Below, one piece after another: positions 46,070 through 53,849 of a DNA stretch of 64,000 bases; position 1 is the stretch's first letter; every line of letters starts with the position of its first letter. Location: positions 970,952 to 1,034,951 of the forward strand of contig NZ_JAKCFC010000001.1 of NCBI RefSeq assembly GCF_021916785.1, written 5' to 3'. The position numbers and the translations under genes were made by a program. This DNA comes from Mycolicibacterium lacusdiani (lineage in GTDB: Bacteria > Actinomycetota > Actinomycetes > Mycobacteriales > Mycobacteriaceae). Below the pieces are notes generated by a model. It was not told the origin of the DNA, did no database searches, and was given only the letters and a program-made list of their open reading frames with translations.

Positions 46070-47230
46070 GTGACGCAACGCATCCTCGTCATCGGCGCCG
46101 GCATCGCCGGCTTGGCAACGGCAAACGCGCTGCAACGACGCGGCCACGACGTCGCGATCGTCGAGGAACGCACCGACACGTCGTCGGGCGCGGGCATCAG
46201 CATCTGGCCCAACGCGCTGGCCGCCCTCGACGCGATCGGACTCGGCGACGCCGTGCGGGACTCCGGCGGGCGGGTGACCGCGGGCGCGATGCGGTGGAGC
46301 AACGGCGCGTGGTTGCGCCACCCATCACCCGAACGCATCACCAAGGCGCTCGGCGAGCCGCTCGTCGTGGTCCGTCGGTCCGTCCTCGCCAGGGTGCTGA
46401 CCGATGCGCTGTCCCCCGGCACGGTTCAGACCGGCCTGGCGGCAACGTCTTTCGACGACACCGGAGCCCGGGTGGCAGTGACGATGAGCGACGGCAGCGT
46501 CCGGGAGGCGGCCGCGGTGATCGGTGCGGACGGGGTCGGGTCGGCGGTTGCACGCCACCTCAACGGCCCGCTGCGGCACCGCTACGCCGGCTACACCGCG
46601 TGGCGCGCGATCGCGCGGTGCGCCATCCATCCCGACCTCGCAGGCGAGACCATGGGGACCGGGACCGAATTCGGGCACGTTCCGCTGGACGCCGACCACA
46701 CCTATTGGTTCGGCACCGAACGCTGTGGCGAGGGCGCGACCGCACCCGGCGGGGAGCTGTCCCATCTGCGCTCGAAGTACTCGCACTGGGCCGACCCAGT
46801 GCCTGCGCTGCTCGCGGCGACCGAGGAGACCGACGTGTTGCGCAACGACCTCTACGACCGCGAACCGGCGAAAACGTGGTCGCGGGGACGCATGGTGCTG
46901 GTCGGCGACGCTGCGCACCCGATGCGTCCACATCTCGGTCAGGGCGGTTGTCAGGCACTCGAGGACGCCGCGGTCCTGGCCCACTGCATCGGCCGGGGCG
47001 ACGACCTGCCCGGTGCCTTCACCCAATTCGCCGCCGCCCGTCGTCCCCGGGTGCGTCGGCTGATGCGCGAATCGCGCGTGATCGGCGAGGTGGTCAATCT
47101 GCGGCCGGCCGTCGCGGGGGCTGCGCTGGTGCGGGCGTCCGCGGTGGTGCCGGAGGCGGTGCTGACCCGGCACCTGTCCAGCATCGCGGCGCGGTCGGCG
47201 TTCGCCCTTCCCGCGGCGGGGTCGCGATGA
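46070..47230 (+). CDS. FAD-dependent monooxygenase, PHBH/UbiH-like
   Basis: Flavoprotein monooxygenase of 386 residues. The three group A motifs are present: GAGIAGLATANALQRRGHDV (about 8-27, dinucleotide fold), the DG motif VIGADGVGSAVARHL (about 153-167), and GD motif LVGDAAHPMRPHLGQGGCQALED (about 279-301). These enzymes hydroxylate aromatic or related rings with NAD(P)H and O2. GTG start. ATGA overlap with the VOC gene and the nearby thioesterase suggest a short oxidative pathway; the substrate is not evident. Confidence 0.9.
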   Translation: MTQRILVIGAGIAGLATANALQRRGHDVAIVEERTDTSSGAGISIWPNALAALDAIGLGDAVRDSGGRVTAGAMRWSNGAWLRHPSPERITKALGEPLVVVRRSVLARVLTDALSPGTVQTGLAATSFDDTGARVAVTMSDGSVREAAAVIGADGVGSAVARHLNGPLRHRYAGYTAWRAIARCAIHPDLAGETMGTGTEFGHVPLDADHTYWFGTERCGEGATAPGGELSHLRSKYSHWADPVPALLAATEETDVLRNDLYDREPAKTWSRGRMVLVGDAAHPMRPHLGQGGCQALEDAAVLAHCIGRGDDLPGAFTQFAAARRPRVRRLMRESRVIGEVVNLRPAVAGAALVRASAVVPEAVLTRHLSSIAARSAFALPAAGSR

Positions 47231-47799
47231 CGGCGTCGCTCGGTCGGCTGCTCGTCGACGCGGACGACCCGGCGGCAGTCCGCGGGTTCTGGGAGACCGC
47301 GCTCGGCCCGGATGCGTGTGCGCGGCTGTTGGAGGTGGTGCCGCAGGAACGACCCAAGGTCGTCAAGAACCGCGTCCACCTCGACGTCTACGTGCGCGAC
47401 GTCGACGTCCTGCTGGCGATGGGTGCCCGGGTGCTCGACGCCTACCCTCCGCTGCGCGCCACCCTCGCCGACGTGGAGGGCAACGAGTTCTGCGCGTTCG
47501 TCGATCCGAATCTCGAGGGCGACGTTCCTGCCCGCGCCTTCGCGGTATGCACCGACAGCGAGCGACCGGCCGACATCGCGCAGTGGTGGGCTCCGCGGGT
47601 CGGCGCCCGGATCGGTCCGGGGCCGGACGGCACGCCACGCTATCTATCCGAATGCGCCGGGTGGCCGGAGCTGGTCTGGAAGTTCGTGCCGGTGCCCGAT
47701 GCCCGCGTCACGCCGAATCGTTGGCGATGGAGTGTTCAGGGTGGCACCTTCGACGGCCCGGTGGATCCGGACGGGAACGAGTTCGTTCAGCGGGGCTGA
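47227..47799 (+). CDS. VOC-superfamily (glyoxalase-like) protein
   Basis: Protein of 190 residues with two VOC half-domains (about 1-93 and 98-190), each with the LxV..DD.. [11 protein letters not shown] / [13 protein letters not shown] strand-helix pattern and a final Glu-containing strand ([18 protein letters not shown]). It resembles the mycobacterial Glyoxalase_6 group. Possible role as dioxygenase, isomerase or resistance protein acting on the product of the adjacent monooxygenase. Start overlaps the monooxygenase stop (ATGA). Its last 13 bases overlap the convergent rpf gene. Confidence 0.8.
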   Translation: MTASLGRLLVDADDPAAVRGFWETALGPDACARLLEVVPQERPKVVKNRVHLDVYVRDVDVLLAMGARVLDAYPPLRATLADVEGNEFCAFVDPNLEGDVPARAFAVCTDSERPADIAQWWAPRVGARIGPGPDGTPRYLSECAGWPELVWKFVPVPDARVTPNRWRWSVQGGTFDGPVDPDGNEFVQRG

Positions 47800-48302
47800 G
47801 TGAAGGCGGCCAACGGCGCGAGGAACGTCGAGCACATCTTGCGCAGATCGACGACGCCGAGGATGCCGCCCTGGCGGATGGCGTCGCAGCCGGTCCCGGT
47901 GGCGGGCGCCGACGGGGCGGCCGGGGTGCGCCATACGGCAGGCGTTCCCCCGAGGGGACCGCACTTGGGCCAAGCCTTCACGCCCTGGGTGCGCAGGACG
48001 TTCTCCGCAACGCGGATCTGCTCGGCGCGCGACGCGTAGGCCGGCGATCCGGTGCCGCCGTTCGAACTCCACGTGGCGGGCTTGAACTGCAGGCCGCCGA
48101 AGTGGCCGTTGCCGGTGTTGGCCTTCCAATTGCCGCCGGACTCGCATTCGGCAACGGCGTCCCAGTTCATGGTGTCGGCCCGTGCCGACGCGCCGGACAA
48201 CGCAGTGGTGATGGCGCCGATGGCCAGGGCGAGGGCGCCGATGAGGACCACGAAGCGCAGGACCCTGACGGTGGTGTCGCGAAGTGCGGTGTTGATGATC
48301 AT
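47787..48302 (-). CDS. Resuscitation-promoting factor (Rpf) with C-terminal extension
   Basis: Secreted peptidoglycan-cleaving protein of 171 residues. An N-terminal signal sequence ([20 protein letters not shown]) is likely cleaved after SARA, about residue 42. The Rpf domain (about 45-118) starts [20 protein letters not shown], with the catalytic Glu in CESGGNW and paired cysteines in CES and WPKCG. Rpf enzymes are lysozyme-like transglycosylases that wake dormant mycobacteria. A C-terminal tail of some 50 residues with two more Cys ([16 protein letters not shown]) follows the domain. AAGGA precedes the ATG. A second rpf gene lies 230 bases upstream. Confidence 0.9.
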   Translation of the reverse strand: MIINTALRDTTVRVLRFVVLIGALALAIGAITTALSGASARADTMNWDAVAECESGGNWKANTGNGHFGGLQFKPATWSSNGGTGSPAYASRAEQIRVAENVLRTQGVKAWPKCGPLGGTPAVWRTPAAPSAPATGTGCDAIRQGGILGVVDLRKMCSTFLAPLAAFTQPR

Positions 48303-48386
48303 GTTGCGGTCCTTCCCCGACCGGTTGACACGAGGACCGCTGGGGCGTGTCGCTCAGCTCGCCTGGCGCAGTCATGTGGTAAGTCG

Positions 48387-48402
48387 TGTGACCCACTTCA
48401 CG
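48387..48402. promoter_or_regulatory. Crp-like site upstream of first rpf gene
   Basis: TGTGA-CCCACT-TCACG matches the consensus [C/T]GTGA-N6-TCAC[G/A] of mycobacterial Crp (Rv3676). It lies 85-100 bases upstream of the rpf ATG at 48302. Confidence 0.5.
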
Positions 48403-48473
48403 CGTTACAGAAGAGGTAGAGGTTCTTTACCGGGGTGTGATGGACAGCAGAGAAAACTGAGGTAGTAGAGACG

Positions 48474-48513
48474 GAGGAGGCGGCAGCCGATGAAACCGGC
48501 TGCCGCCCTCCTC
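48474..48513 (-). terminator. Intrinsic terminator of second rpf gene
   Basis: A 16-bp GC-rich stem with one bulged base and a 7-base loop lies about 20 bases beyond the rpf stop at 48533; core arms GCGGCAGCCG and CGGCTGCCGC. There is no strong U run after it, as is common in mycobacteria. It should separate the two rpf transcripts. Confidence 0.7.
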
Positions 48514-48532
48514 GGCTCGAACGACGTGGGGG

Positions 48533-48856
48533 TTAGCCTCGCCCGCCGCACGTCGGCCATGCGCCGATGCCCTGCGTCTGTAGGACGTTGTTGGCCACCC
48601 GGATCTGCTCCTCACGGCTGGCCTGATGCGGCGAACCGCTGCCGCCGTTGGATCGCCACGTGCTCATCGAGAACTGCAGGCCGCCGTAGTAGCCGTTGCC
48701 GGTCGCGGTGGACCAGTTGCCACCCGACTCGCACGCTGCGACGGCGTCCCAGTTCACGCCTTCCGCATTCGCGGTGCCGGCGCCCAGCGCCATCGGAGCC
48801 ACGGTGAGTGCCCCAGCAATGGTGGCCAGCCCAAACGTCTTGCGGATGTTCTTCAA
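48533..48856 (-). CDS. Resuscitation-promoting factor (Rpf), RpfE-like
   Basis: Secreted Rpf of 107 residues. I choose a TTG at 48856 (MKNIRKTFGLATIAGALTVA) because AAAGGGA lies 6 bases before it; a GTG at 48874 is possible. Signal peptide probably ends at TANA, about residue 31, leaving EGVNWDAVAACESGGNWSTA and so on to WPTCGGRG. The mature protein is just the Rpf domain with its catalytic Glu in CESGGNW, like the catalytic part of RpfE but without the Pro-rich segment. Position by mobA and korAB matches rpfE (Rv2450c). Confidence 0.9.
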   Translation of the reverse strand: MKNIRKTFGLATIAGALTVAPMALGAGTANAEGVNWDAVAACESGGNWSTATGNGYYGGLQFSMSTWRSNGGSGSPHQASREEQIRVANNVLQTQGIGAWPTCGGRG

Positions 48857-49070
48857 TTCGATCCCTTTCGCCACGCGCGCGCCATCCACGCGTCCGCGCA
48901 GCACGCGGACGGGAGTGCCTGGTCCAGCCAGGCCGGGAGACATGGGCCGCACCGTCTCGGTTAGGTACGACAGCGGGAGGTCGTTAGCGCCTCGCCGGAT
49001 GACTCATCCGGCCGCCACGGCGTGACGTCGGAACCCTGATCCCGACCCACCGCAGCCCCACTCACACGCA
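48857..49070 (-). ncRNA. Candidate structured 5' leader of second rpf gene
   Basis: If TACACAT on the minus strand (complement near 49075) is the -10, the leader is about 215 nt. It contains a perfect 9-bp stem with a 1-base centre at 48994-49012 (GCCGGATGA / TCATCCGGC), a further hairpin GTCGG-N10-CCGAC, and a CUAACCGAGACGG element toward its 3' part (near 48960). Rpf genes of actinobacteria can be preceded by c-di-AMP (ydaO-type) riboswitches, whose 3' strand has a CUAACCUCGU-like element. The match here is weak and the call is speculative. Confidence 0.25.
48994..49012. repeat. 19-bp palindrome in rpf leader
   Basis: GCCGGATGA-C-TCATCCGGC is perfect over 9-bp arms. It can be a DNA operator or an RNA hairpin. 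Confidence 0.6.
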
Positions 49071-49079
49071 GGTTCGTGA

Positions 49080-49913
49080 TGTGTACTTGTTTGCTCCGTT
49101 TGGAGACGTTTGGGACCGTACTAAACGTCGGATCGCAAAGTCATGTCGACACGAATGCGATTCACGGCATGATCACGGTTTGATCACGGTGCGACGACGG
49201 TGCGATAAATGCAGGTCAACGGTGACATCCGCCGCTTTCCGCGGACTTCCGTCGAACCGTGAAATCGTGATGCACGTCACGGCGATATTGTGAGCTCGCA
49301 CACAACCGAGTCGCAACAAGAGCACCATGAGCCACTCGATTGGGTTCTGCCACAGCGATTTCGCGTTCGACGCTCACTTCGCGTCGATGCGGTTCGCTGT
49401 GACGGAGATCCGTCGAGGACGACGATCCGCCTCTCAATGTTCTGCGCCACAACGGTTTCCGTATGCACCAGCCAGTAGACGTGACGCGGCCGAGATGCGG
49501 GGCGGTTCAGTCTCATCGACGCGAAAGACATTGCACGGTAACATCATTGGCAAACGAACGTCTGAATCGTCCGCCGTAGTACCGCGCGGTGATACGGCAC
49601 CACCTTCGCAGAACCGGCCCAGGGCAGTACCAACAGGAAAGAAGGGAGTTCATTGTGACGGCGACTCATGCCGCGAGAAGGCCTTGGAAGTGCCAACCGT
49701 TGCTCGACAGTCGGTCGCGGTGCCACCGAAAAGTCATGCGTTGCAATGTCCTTGGGCCGCCACATCCGCCGGCCGCGTGTCAGATCGCCGATCAGCCCGA
49801 GGCAATTGGATCGTCAATCACACGCTCGGAACCCATTTCCATCATTGAATTCGGTTGTCGGCAATTAATTCAGGCAGGATGCCGTTCTAATTCGGCAATT
49901 TGCTGGACACGTA
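49080..49913. other. Non-coding or poorly coding region, AT-richer than flanks
   Basis: Over 800 bases without a gene I can recognise, and with visibly lower GC than the surroundings. It holds a direct repeat TGATCACGGT at 49170-49179 and 49181-49190, a Crp-like site at 49266-49281, TAACAT (49539-49544) as a possible -10, and one short frame with a good ribosome-binding site (49655-49939). Frames elsewhere in it are short and show no family features. It could be regulatory DNA for rpf, a decayed gene, or host an sRNA. Confidence 0.5.
49266..49281. promoter_or_regulatory. Crp-like site upstream of second rpf gene
   Basis: CGTGA-TGCACG-TCACG fits the mycobacterial Crp consensus on both half sites. 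It lies about 410 bases before the rpf start at 48856, so it would act on a distal promoter or on a divergent plus-strand transcript. Confidence 0.45.
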
Positions 49914-49939
49914 TCACCCGAGATCGGCAGGGGTGTTGA
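49655..49939 (+). CDS. Possible small protein of unknown function
   Basis: Frame of 94 codons beginning [20 protein letters not shown] from a GTG placed 6 bases after GAAGGGAG, the best ribosome-binding site in the 1-kb region. The product is basic and has eight cysteines, but matches no family I know and its codon pattern is not clearly mycobacterial. Its end overlaps the convergent mobA by 26 bases. It may be a leader peptide, a decayed gene or chance; coding status is doubtful. Confidence 0.2.
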   Translation: MTATHAARRPWKCQPLLDSRSRCHRKVMRCNVLGPPHPPAACQIADQPEAIGSSITRSEPISIIEFGCRQLIQAGCRSNSAICWTRITRDRQGC

Positions 49940-50528
49940 CGTTGGTCAACGACCGCTGCTCGGGCATTACGACCCGCTGGGTGTCGACGGCGTGCACCAG
50001 CGCGCGCATGCTCCGCTCCCCCGCCTCGACCAGCTGATCGGCGAGCGTCGCCAACGTAGTGCGATAGACACCCGCCAGGTAGTGGGTCCGACCGTCCCAC
50101 GGCAGGACCACGTCGGCATCGAGCCGCCGGGCGGGGCCGAGCAGTTCGTCGATGATCGACGCGTCGAGGTAGGGCATGTCGACGGCGGAGACGAAGGCGA
50201 ATTCGGCGCCGGCCGCCGCAGCGGCCCGCAGCCCGCGCGCGGTGGCCAGCAGCGGTCCCACCCCACGGGCCTCGTCGCGCAGCACCGTCGCGTTCAGCTC
50301 GGGCAGCGGCTGACCCGGGGCCGCCATCACGAAGATCGGCGAGCAGCGGGTGTTCAGCGTCCGGACGACCTGCTCGACCATGGTCGTCTCGCCGTCGGGA
50401 GCCGAGAACGGCAGCGTGGCCTTGTCCCGGCCCATGCGCCGAGACGCACCGCCCGCCAGCACGATCGCGGCGGGCGGAGTGAGAACGTCGGCTCCCGCGT
50501 TACTCGACGGTCCAGGTGTCTTTTCCAC
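49914..50528 (-). CDS. mobA: Molybdenum cofactor guanylyltransferase
   Basis: Enzyme of 204 residues that joins GMP to molybdopterin. The nucleotidyltransferase signature [20 protein letters not shown] is near residues 19-38, with [13 protein letters not shown] (metal-binding Asp) and [17 protein letters not shown] further on. A GTG at 50528 fits family length and overlaps the korB 3' end by 29 bases; the next possible starts fall inside the motif. Position after korAB matches Rv2453c. Confidence 0.88.
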   Translation of the reverse strand: MEKTPGPSSNAGADVLTPPAAIVLAGGASRRMGRDKATLPFSAPDGETTMVEQVVRTLNTRCSPIFVMAAPGQPLPELNATVLRDEARGVGPLLATARGLRAAAAAGAEFAFVSAVDMPYLDASIIDELLGPARRLDADVVLPWDGRTHYLAGVYRTTLATLADQLVEAGERSMRALVHAVDTQRVVMPEQRSLTNVNTPADLG

Positions 50529-51582
50529 GCAGCAAGGATTGCAGAGCCGCGGTGTCGTGGGGCTTGGAATCCATCGCGGATGTGACCTGGTTCCGCGCCA
50601 TCTCGTCATACGTCGGGCGCTGAACCTGGCGGAAGATCCCCATCACCGTGTGATCGAGGTTCTGCTCGGACAGACGCGACAGTGCGAAGGCGTACGCGGG
50701 ATCGTCGATCTCGGCGTTGTGCACGGCGATGTCGGACGCCGCGACGTCGGCGGTCTTGGCGACCTCGAGTCCATAGCCGGACTTCACGACGCAGTACTCG
50801 CCCTCGGCGCCGAAGGTGATCGGCTGGCCGTGCGCGACGCGGATGAGACGCTCCTCGGCGCCTTCCTTGCGGAGCGCGTCGAACGAGCCGTCGTTGAAGA
50901 TCGGGCAGTCCTGCATGATCTCGACCAGCGCAGCGCCGCGATGGGAAGCGGCAGCGCGCAGCACCTCGGTCAGGCCCTTGCGGTCGGAGTCCAGCGCCCG
51001 GCCCACGAACGTCGCCTCGGCACCCAGTGCCAGCGACACCGGGTTGAAGGGATAGTCCAGCGAGCCCATCGGCGTCGACTTGGTGACCTTGCCGACCTCT
51101 GACGTCGGCGAGTACTGGCCCTTCGTGAGGCCGTAGATCCGGTTGTTGAACAGCAGGATCGTGAGGTTCACGTTGCGGCGCAGCGCATGGATCAGGTGGT
51201 TGCCACCGATCGACAGGGCGTCGCCGTCACCGGTGACGACCCACACCGACAGGTCCTCGCGGGCCAGCGCCAAGCCGGTCGCGATGGTCGGCGCACGCCC
51301 GTGGATCGAGTGCAGACCGTAGGTCTCCAGGTAGTACGGGAAGCGGCTCGAGCAGCCGATGCCGCTGACGAACACCATGTTCTCGCGCCGCAGCCCGAGC
51401 TCGGGCAGGAAGTTGCGGATGGTGTTGAGGATGACGTAGTCACCGCAACCGGGGCACCAGCGGACCTCCTGGTCACTGGTGAAGTCCTTGGCCTTCTGCG
51501 GCTGGTCGGTGGTCGGCACCCCGCTGGTCTTGGTCAACCCAGAGGCGGTCAATCCGAGGTCGGATCCGATCAGGTCAGTCAT
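50500..51582 (-). CDS. korB: 2-oxoglutarate:ferredoxin oxidoreductase, beta subunit
   Basis: Thiamine-diphosphate-binding subunit of 360 residues. The [13 protein letters not shown] motif (Cys43, Cys46) together with Cys77 and a later Cys ligates the 4Fe-4S cluster; ThDP/Mg binding is in VTGDGDALS (118-122) with NN at 146-147. With KorA it decarboxylates 2-oxoglutarate to succinyl-CoA with ferredoxin as acceptor, an oxygen-tolerant route in mycobacteria that can bypass the dehydrogenase complex. The ATG overlaps the korA stop (ATGA). Confidence 0.94.
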   Translation of the reverse strand: MTDLIGSDLGLTASGLTKTSGVPTTDQPQKAKDFTSDQEVRWCPGCGDYVILNTIRNFLPELGLRRENMVFVSGIGCSSRFPYYLETYGLHSIHGRAPTIATGLALAREDLSVWVVTGDGDALSIGGNHLIHALRRNVNLTILLFNNRIYGLTKGQYSPTSEVGKVTKSTPMGSLDYPFNPVSLALGAEATFVGRALDSDRKGLTEVLRAAASHRGAALVEIMQDCPIFNDGSFDALRKEGAEERLIRVAHGQPITFGAEGEYCVVKSGYGLEVAKTADVAASDIAVHNAEIDDPAYAFALSRLSEQNLDHTVMGIFRQVQRPTYDEMARNQVTSAMDSKPHDTAALQSLLRGKDTWTVE

Positions 51583-53522
51583 GCATCCACTCCCACACCA
51601 GCGCTCACGGTGGCGGCTGCCAACCGTGCGAACTTGCTCTTGTCGGTTTCCTTCTCGCGCAACGTGCCGTCCAGCGCGGCATCGATGATGCCCTCGACCT
51701 CGTCGGCCAGGAACGCCATGCCCTCCATCTTCGTCACCGACTGCACGTCGACGAGGAACTTGGCGCGCAGCAGCATCGCGAGTTGGCCGAGGTTCATCTC
51801 CGGTAGGACGACCTGCTGGTACCGGCTGAGTACCTCGCCGAGGTTCGCGGGAAACGGGTTCAAGTGACGGATGTGCGCATGGGCGATCTTGATGCCCTTG
51901 CGGCGGGCGCGTCGGCAGGCCTCGCCGATCGGGCCGTACGAGCTGCCCCAGCCGATGAGCAGGATCTCGGCGTCCCCTGTCGGGTCGTCGACCTCGAGGT
52001 CGGGCACCGAGATGCCGTCGACCTTCGCCTGGCGGACGCGCGACATCAGGTCGTGGTTGCCGGGCTCGTAGGAGATGTTGCCCGAGCCGTTGGCCTTCTC
52101 GAGGCCGCCGATCCGGTGCTCGAGACCGGGGGTGCCCGGCACCGCGAACTGGCGTGCAAGCGTCTCCGGGTCGCGGGCGTAGGGCTCGAACGGCTCGCCG
52201 GCCTTGGCGAACGTGTGGTCGATGGGTTCGTAGGCCGAGACGTCGGGGATGCGCCACGGCTCCGATCCGTTGGCGATCGCGCCGTCGGACAGGATGATGA
52301 CCGGCGTGCGGTACGTCAGCGCGATGCGCGACGCCTCGACCGCGATGTCGAAGCAGTCCGAGGGTGAGCGCGGCGCCAGAACGGCGACCGGCGACTCGCC
52401 GTTGCGGCCGTAGAGCGCCTGCAGCAGGTCGGCCTGCTCGGTCTTGGTGGGCAGACCGGTGGACGGACCGCCGCGCTGCACGTCGACGACGAGCAGCGGC
52501 AGCTCCATCATCACGCCGAGCCCGATGGCCTCGGACTTGAGCGCGACACCGGGACCGGACGTGCTCGTCACGCCGAGCGCACCGCCGTAGGAGGCGCCCA
52601 GCGCGGCGCCGATGCCCGCGATCTCGTCCTCGGCCTGGAAGGTCAGGACGTTGAAGTTCTTGTGCTTGGACAGCTCGTGCAGGATGTCCGACGCGGGCGT
52701 GATCGGGTAGGTGCCGAGCACCACCTGGGTGTTGGCCAGCTGCCCGGCCGTCACGATGCCGTAGGCCAGCGCCGTGTTGCCCGAGATCTGGCGGTAGTCG
52801 CCGGACTTCAGCTTGGCGGGCGACACCTCGTAGGTGGTGGCGAACGCCTCGGTGGTCTCGCCGTAGTTCCAGCCGGCCTTCAGCGCGAGGACGTTGGCCT
52901 CGGCCACCTCGGGCTTCTTGGCGAACTTCTCGCGGATGAAGACTTCGCTCTGGTGCAGTTCGCGGCCGTACATCCACGACAGCAGCCCGAGGGCGAACAT
53001 GTTCTTGGCGCGCTGGCCGTCCTTCTTGGTGGCACCGATCGACTCGACGGCGCCGAGCGTGAGCGTCGTCATCGCGACGGCCTGCACGACGAAGTCGGAC
53101 AGCTCGTCGGACTCCAGCGGGTTGGCCTCGTAGCCGACCTTGGCCAGGTTGCGCTTGGTGAACTCGTCGGAGTTGGCGATGATCAGCCCGCCGCGCGGCA
53201 GGTCGGCGACGTTGGCCTTGAGCGCCGCGGGATTCATGGCGACGAGGACGTCGGGACGGTCACCGGCGGTGAGGATGTCGTAGTCCGCGATCTGAATCTG
53301 GAACGACGACACACCCGGCAGGGTGCCCTGTGGTGCGCGGATCTCGGCGGGGTAGTTCGGTTGCGTCGCAAGGTCGTTGCCGAACAGCGCGGCTTCGGAG
53401 GTGAACCGGTCACCCGTGAGCTGCATGCCGTCGCCGGAGTCGCCTGCGAAGCGGATGACAACCTTTTCGAGCTTCTGCCGCGGGGATCCGCCGTTGCTGG
53501 TGCCGTTGCCGTCTTGACTCAC
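51579..53522 (-). CDS. korA: 2-oxoglutarate:ferredoxin oxidoreductase, alpha subunit (fused gamma-alpha)
   Basis: Protein of 647 residues: gamma domain at the N terminus (about 20-200; RFAGDSGDGMQLTGDRF and PNYPAEIRAPQGTLPGVSSF) fused to the alpha pyrimidine-binding domain (about 240-620; GIVTAGQLANTQVVLGTYPI, EDEIAGIGAALGASYGGALG, TSTSGPGVALKSEAIGL). GTG start at 53522 follows AGGCAGGGG. An extended -10, TGC-AATAAT, is seen at 53651-53656 (minus strand), giving about 120 nt of leader. Matches Rv2455c. Confidence 0.94.
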   Translation of the reverse strand: MSQDGNGTSNGGSPRQKLEKVVIRFAGDSGDGMQLTGDRFTSEAALFGNDLATQPNYPAEIRAPQGTLPGVSSFQIQIADYDILTAGDRPDVLVAMNPAALKANVADLPRGGLIIANSDEFTKRNLAKVGYEANPLESDELSDFVVQAVAMTTLTLGAVESIGATKKDGQRAKNMFALGLLSWMYGRELHQSEVFIREKFAKKPEVAEANVLALKAGWNYGETTEAFATTYEVSPAKLKSGDYRQISGNTALAYGIVTAGQLANTQVVLGTYPITPASDILHELSKHKNFNVLTFQAEDEIAGIGAALGASYGGALGVTSTSGPGVALKSEAIGLGVMMELPLLVVDVQRGGPSTGLPTKTEQADLLQALYGRNGESPVAVLAPRSPSDCFDIAVEASRIALTYRTPVIILSDGAIANGSEPWRIPDVSAYEPIDHTFAKAGEPFEPYARDPETLARQFAVPGTPGLEHRIGGLEKANGSGNISYEPGNHDLMSRVRQAKVDGISVPDLEVDDPTGDAEILLIGWGSSYGPIGEACRRARRKGIKIAHAHIRHLNPFPANLGEVLSRYQQVVLPEMNLGQLAMLLRAKFLVDVQSVTKMEGMAFLADEVEGIIDAALDGTLREKETDKSKFARLAAATVSAGVGVDA

Positions 53523-53650
53523 GACCCCTGCCTTTCACGATTGGTCAGGTCGCGCCATTTCGGGTCGCGATCGAGGTCTTCGAGAAGGCCAAGTTGCGCG
53601 ATGCGCCGCCGAGATGACGTCCACCCAGTTTTCTGTCACTGGCAGTCACG

Positions 53651-53656
53651 ATTATT
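53651..53656 (-). promoter_or_regulatory. Candidate extended -10 for korAB
   Basis: Minus strand reads TGC-AATAAT, five of six bases of TATAAT with the TGn extension. Transcription would start near 53644. Confidence 0.5.
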
Positions 53657-53693
53657 GCACTTCTCTTAGGCTGGGCTACACCGGACTCGCCGG

Positions 53694-53707
53694 TTACCTG
53701 CAGGTAA
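53694..53707. repeat. 14-bp palindrome upstream of korAB
   Basis: TTACCTG/CAGGTAA, perfect, 38 bases upstream of the candidate korAB -10. Possible activator or repressor site. Confidence 0.5.
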
Positions 53708-53782
53708 AGCTATGTGAACGGCGCAGGTCAGAGGCGTGAATGGCGGCGCGACGCCGCGGATTTGTGGTCTTCGTCACTTTTT

Positions 53783-53797
53783 GAGAACGTCGTTCTC
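53783..53797. repeat. 15-bp palindrome GAGAAC-GTC-GTTCTC
   Basis: Perfect 6-bp arms in the korAB/pfkB intergenic region. It resembles TetR-type operators, including the AAC..GTT core of KstR sites but with a three-base centre. No regulator gene is adjacent. Confidence 0.5.
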
Positions 53798-53849
53798 TAA
53801 GGCCGTGGTTACCGACCGGTAGAGCCGGTGGCATCCCTACGACCTGCTG

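Noticed and set aside
53811..53830. Short hairpin ACCGG-N5-CCGGT near the pfkB end
   Set aside because: Only five base pairs and upstream of no U run; it also lies after the pfkB stop in a position where chance GC pairing is common.
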